Below, in pieces: positions 63,593 through 64,000 of a DNA stretch of 64,000 nucleotides. A program made the translations under genes and the position numbers. The DNA is from Corynebacterium ulcerans (GTDB taxonomy: Bacteria; Actinomycetota; Actinomycetes; Mycobacteriales; Mycobacteriaceae). Positions within the stretch are counted from its first letter, which is position 1; each line of letters starts with the position of its first letter. The stretch lies in NCBI RefSeq assembly GCF_900187135.1, contig NZ_LT906443.1, positions 1,674,001-1,738,000 of the forward strand, read 5' to 3'. The notes below the pieces were generated by a model. It was not told the DNA's origin. It saw only the letters and a list, made by a program, of their open reading frames with translations, and searched no databases.

Positions 63593-64000
63593 CTACTTCA
63601 GAATATTTTTCTTAAAAGTAAGAGCACCCAGGAAGAAGAGAAAAGCTGATAATACCAGCAGTAAAATCCAAGAAATTACGACCACCCAGTTGGGTTCCCC
63701 AATATAGATTTCCCTAACCGGAGTAGCCACCATGGACAGTGGTGGAATCCAAGAAACTGCTGGAAGCCAACCACTTTCAAAAGAGCCAATTTTGATCAAC
63801 GGCAAAAACGGGACAAATAGTGTGACAAAAAAGAGGATAAGGATCGGAAGTTGTGCAGCTAAGTAGTCTTCATTTCTTGAAACAATAGCACCTGCTATGC
63901 CAAATAAAGCAGTAAAAACAAGGTAGCCAGGAAACATAAACAAGAGCACTATGAATGTTCTTGACCATGGAAAACTCGCAAAATCCGACAATCCAAATAA
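63593..64000 (-). CDS. ABC transporter permease, C-terminal part (cut by the window)
   Basis: The frame is open to base 64000, so the 5' part is outside. About 135 residues are visible with four membrane segments. LFGIAGAIVSRNEDYLAAQLPILILF and the later PLSMVATPVREIYIGEPNW and LTFKKNILK resemble the C-terminal half of NatB/ABC-2-type permeases. The partner ATPase is presumably upstream, outside the window. Confidence 0.65.
   Translation of the reverse strand, partial: LFGLSDFASFPWSRTFIVLLFMFPGYLVFTALFGIAGAIVSRNEDYLAAQLPILILFFVTLFVPFLPLIKIGSFESGWLPAVSWIPPLSMVATPVREIYIGEPNWVVVISWILLLVLSAFLFFLGALTFKKNILK

Overview
The window looks like chromosome of a Corynebacterium of the diphtheriae/ulcerans/pseudotuberculosis group. 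I infer this from mid-50s percent GC by eye, AspT, LysC, Asd and SigC proteins very like those I know from C. glutamicum, the C. glutamicum-like order aspT-dnaX-ybaB-recR ... gatD/murT-dnaQ-like-leuA ... lysC-asd-sigC-katA-mrp, the MurT/GatD pair, and surface proteins with LAxTG sorting signals. I see no insertion sequence, phage, CRISPR or rRNA. The species is an inference.

Layout. 1-3.5 kb: sugar-acid block (5'-truncated GntP permease, gluconokinase, idonate-type dehydrogenase, gluconate 5-dehydrogenase). 3.7-4.1 kb: tRNA-Ser(GGA) and the 4.5S SRP RNA. 4.4-10.2 kb: aspT, a SUFU-like gene, dnaX, ybaB, recR. 10.2-15.7 kb: a second sugar-acid block resembling threonate/erythronate catabolism (GntP, LtnD-like dehydrogenase, DUF1537 kinase, GntR regulator, FAH-family enzyme) with a clear promoter and palindrome before the kinase gene. 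15.8-17.5 kb: secreted trypsin-like protease, a 42-codon gene with a near-ideal ribosome binding site, and one copy of an 80-bp inverted-repeat element. 17.5-20.6 kb: dnaQ-like, murT and gatD. 21-23 kb: secreted coiled-coil protein and nitroreductase. 23-25 kb: leuA behind a Leu-codon leader peptide and competing hairpins. 25-30.8 kb: deoxynucleoside catabolism (deoR, deoD, MFS transporter, deoC, phosphosugar mutase).

31.3-36.9 kb holds two large LAATG-anchored surface proteins, a thioester/VaFE adhesin and an SdrD-B-repeat protein, with similar C-termini and a shared motif about 400 bp upstream. 37-41.8 kb: PIG-V-like mannosyltransferase, EamA permease and an ABC exporter. 42-48.3 kb: lysC and asd, an operon in C. 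glutamicum, are separated by a third surface protein with six DUF5979-like repeats and an LARTG signal. 48.3-50.6 kb: sigC and katA, divergent. 50.8-54 kb: four unrecognised cytoplasmic genes; the first two are AT-rich, apparently paralogous and immunity-protein-like. 54-60 kb: complete Mrp Na+/H+ antiporter operon (fused A/B, C, D, E, F, G). 60.2-63.1 kb: YhgE-like membrane protein and a secreted DUF4185-like protein ending in LPLTG without a membrane anchor. 63.1-63.6 kb: a second copy of the 80-bp element, another long inverted repeat and a terminator. The window ends inside an ABC permease gene.

Most notable: the mobile-looking 80-bp element found twice, the leuA attenuator, the incomplete threonate-type pathway with an FAH enzyme that might replace the usual decarboxylase, the adhesin gene splitting lysC/asd, and the paralogous immunity-like pair.
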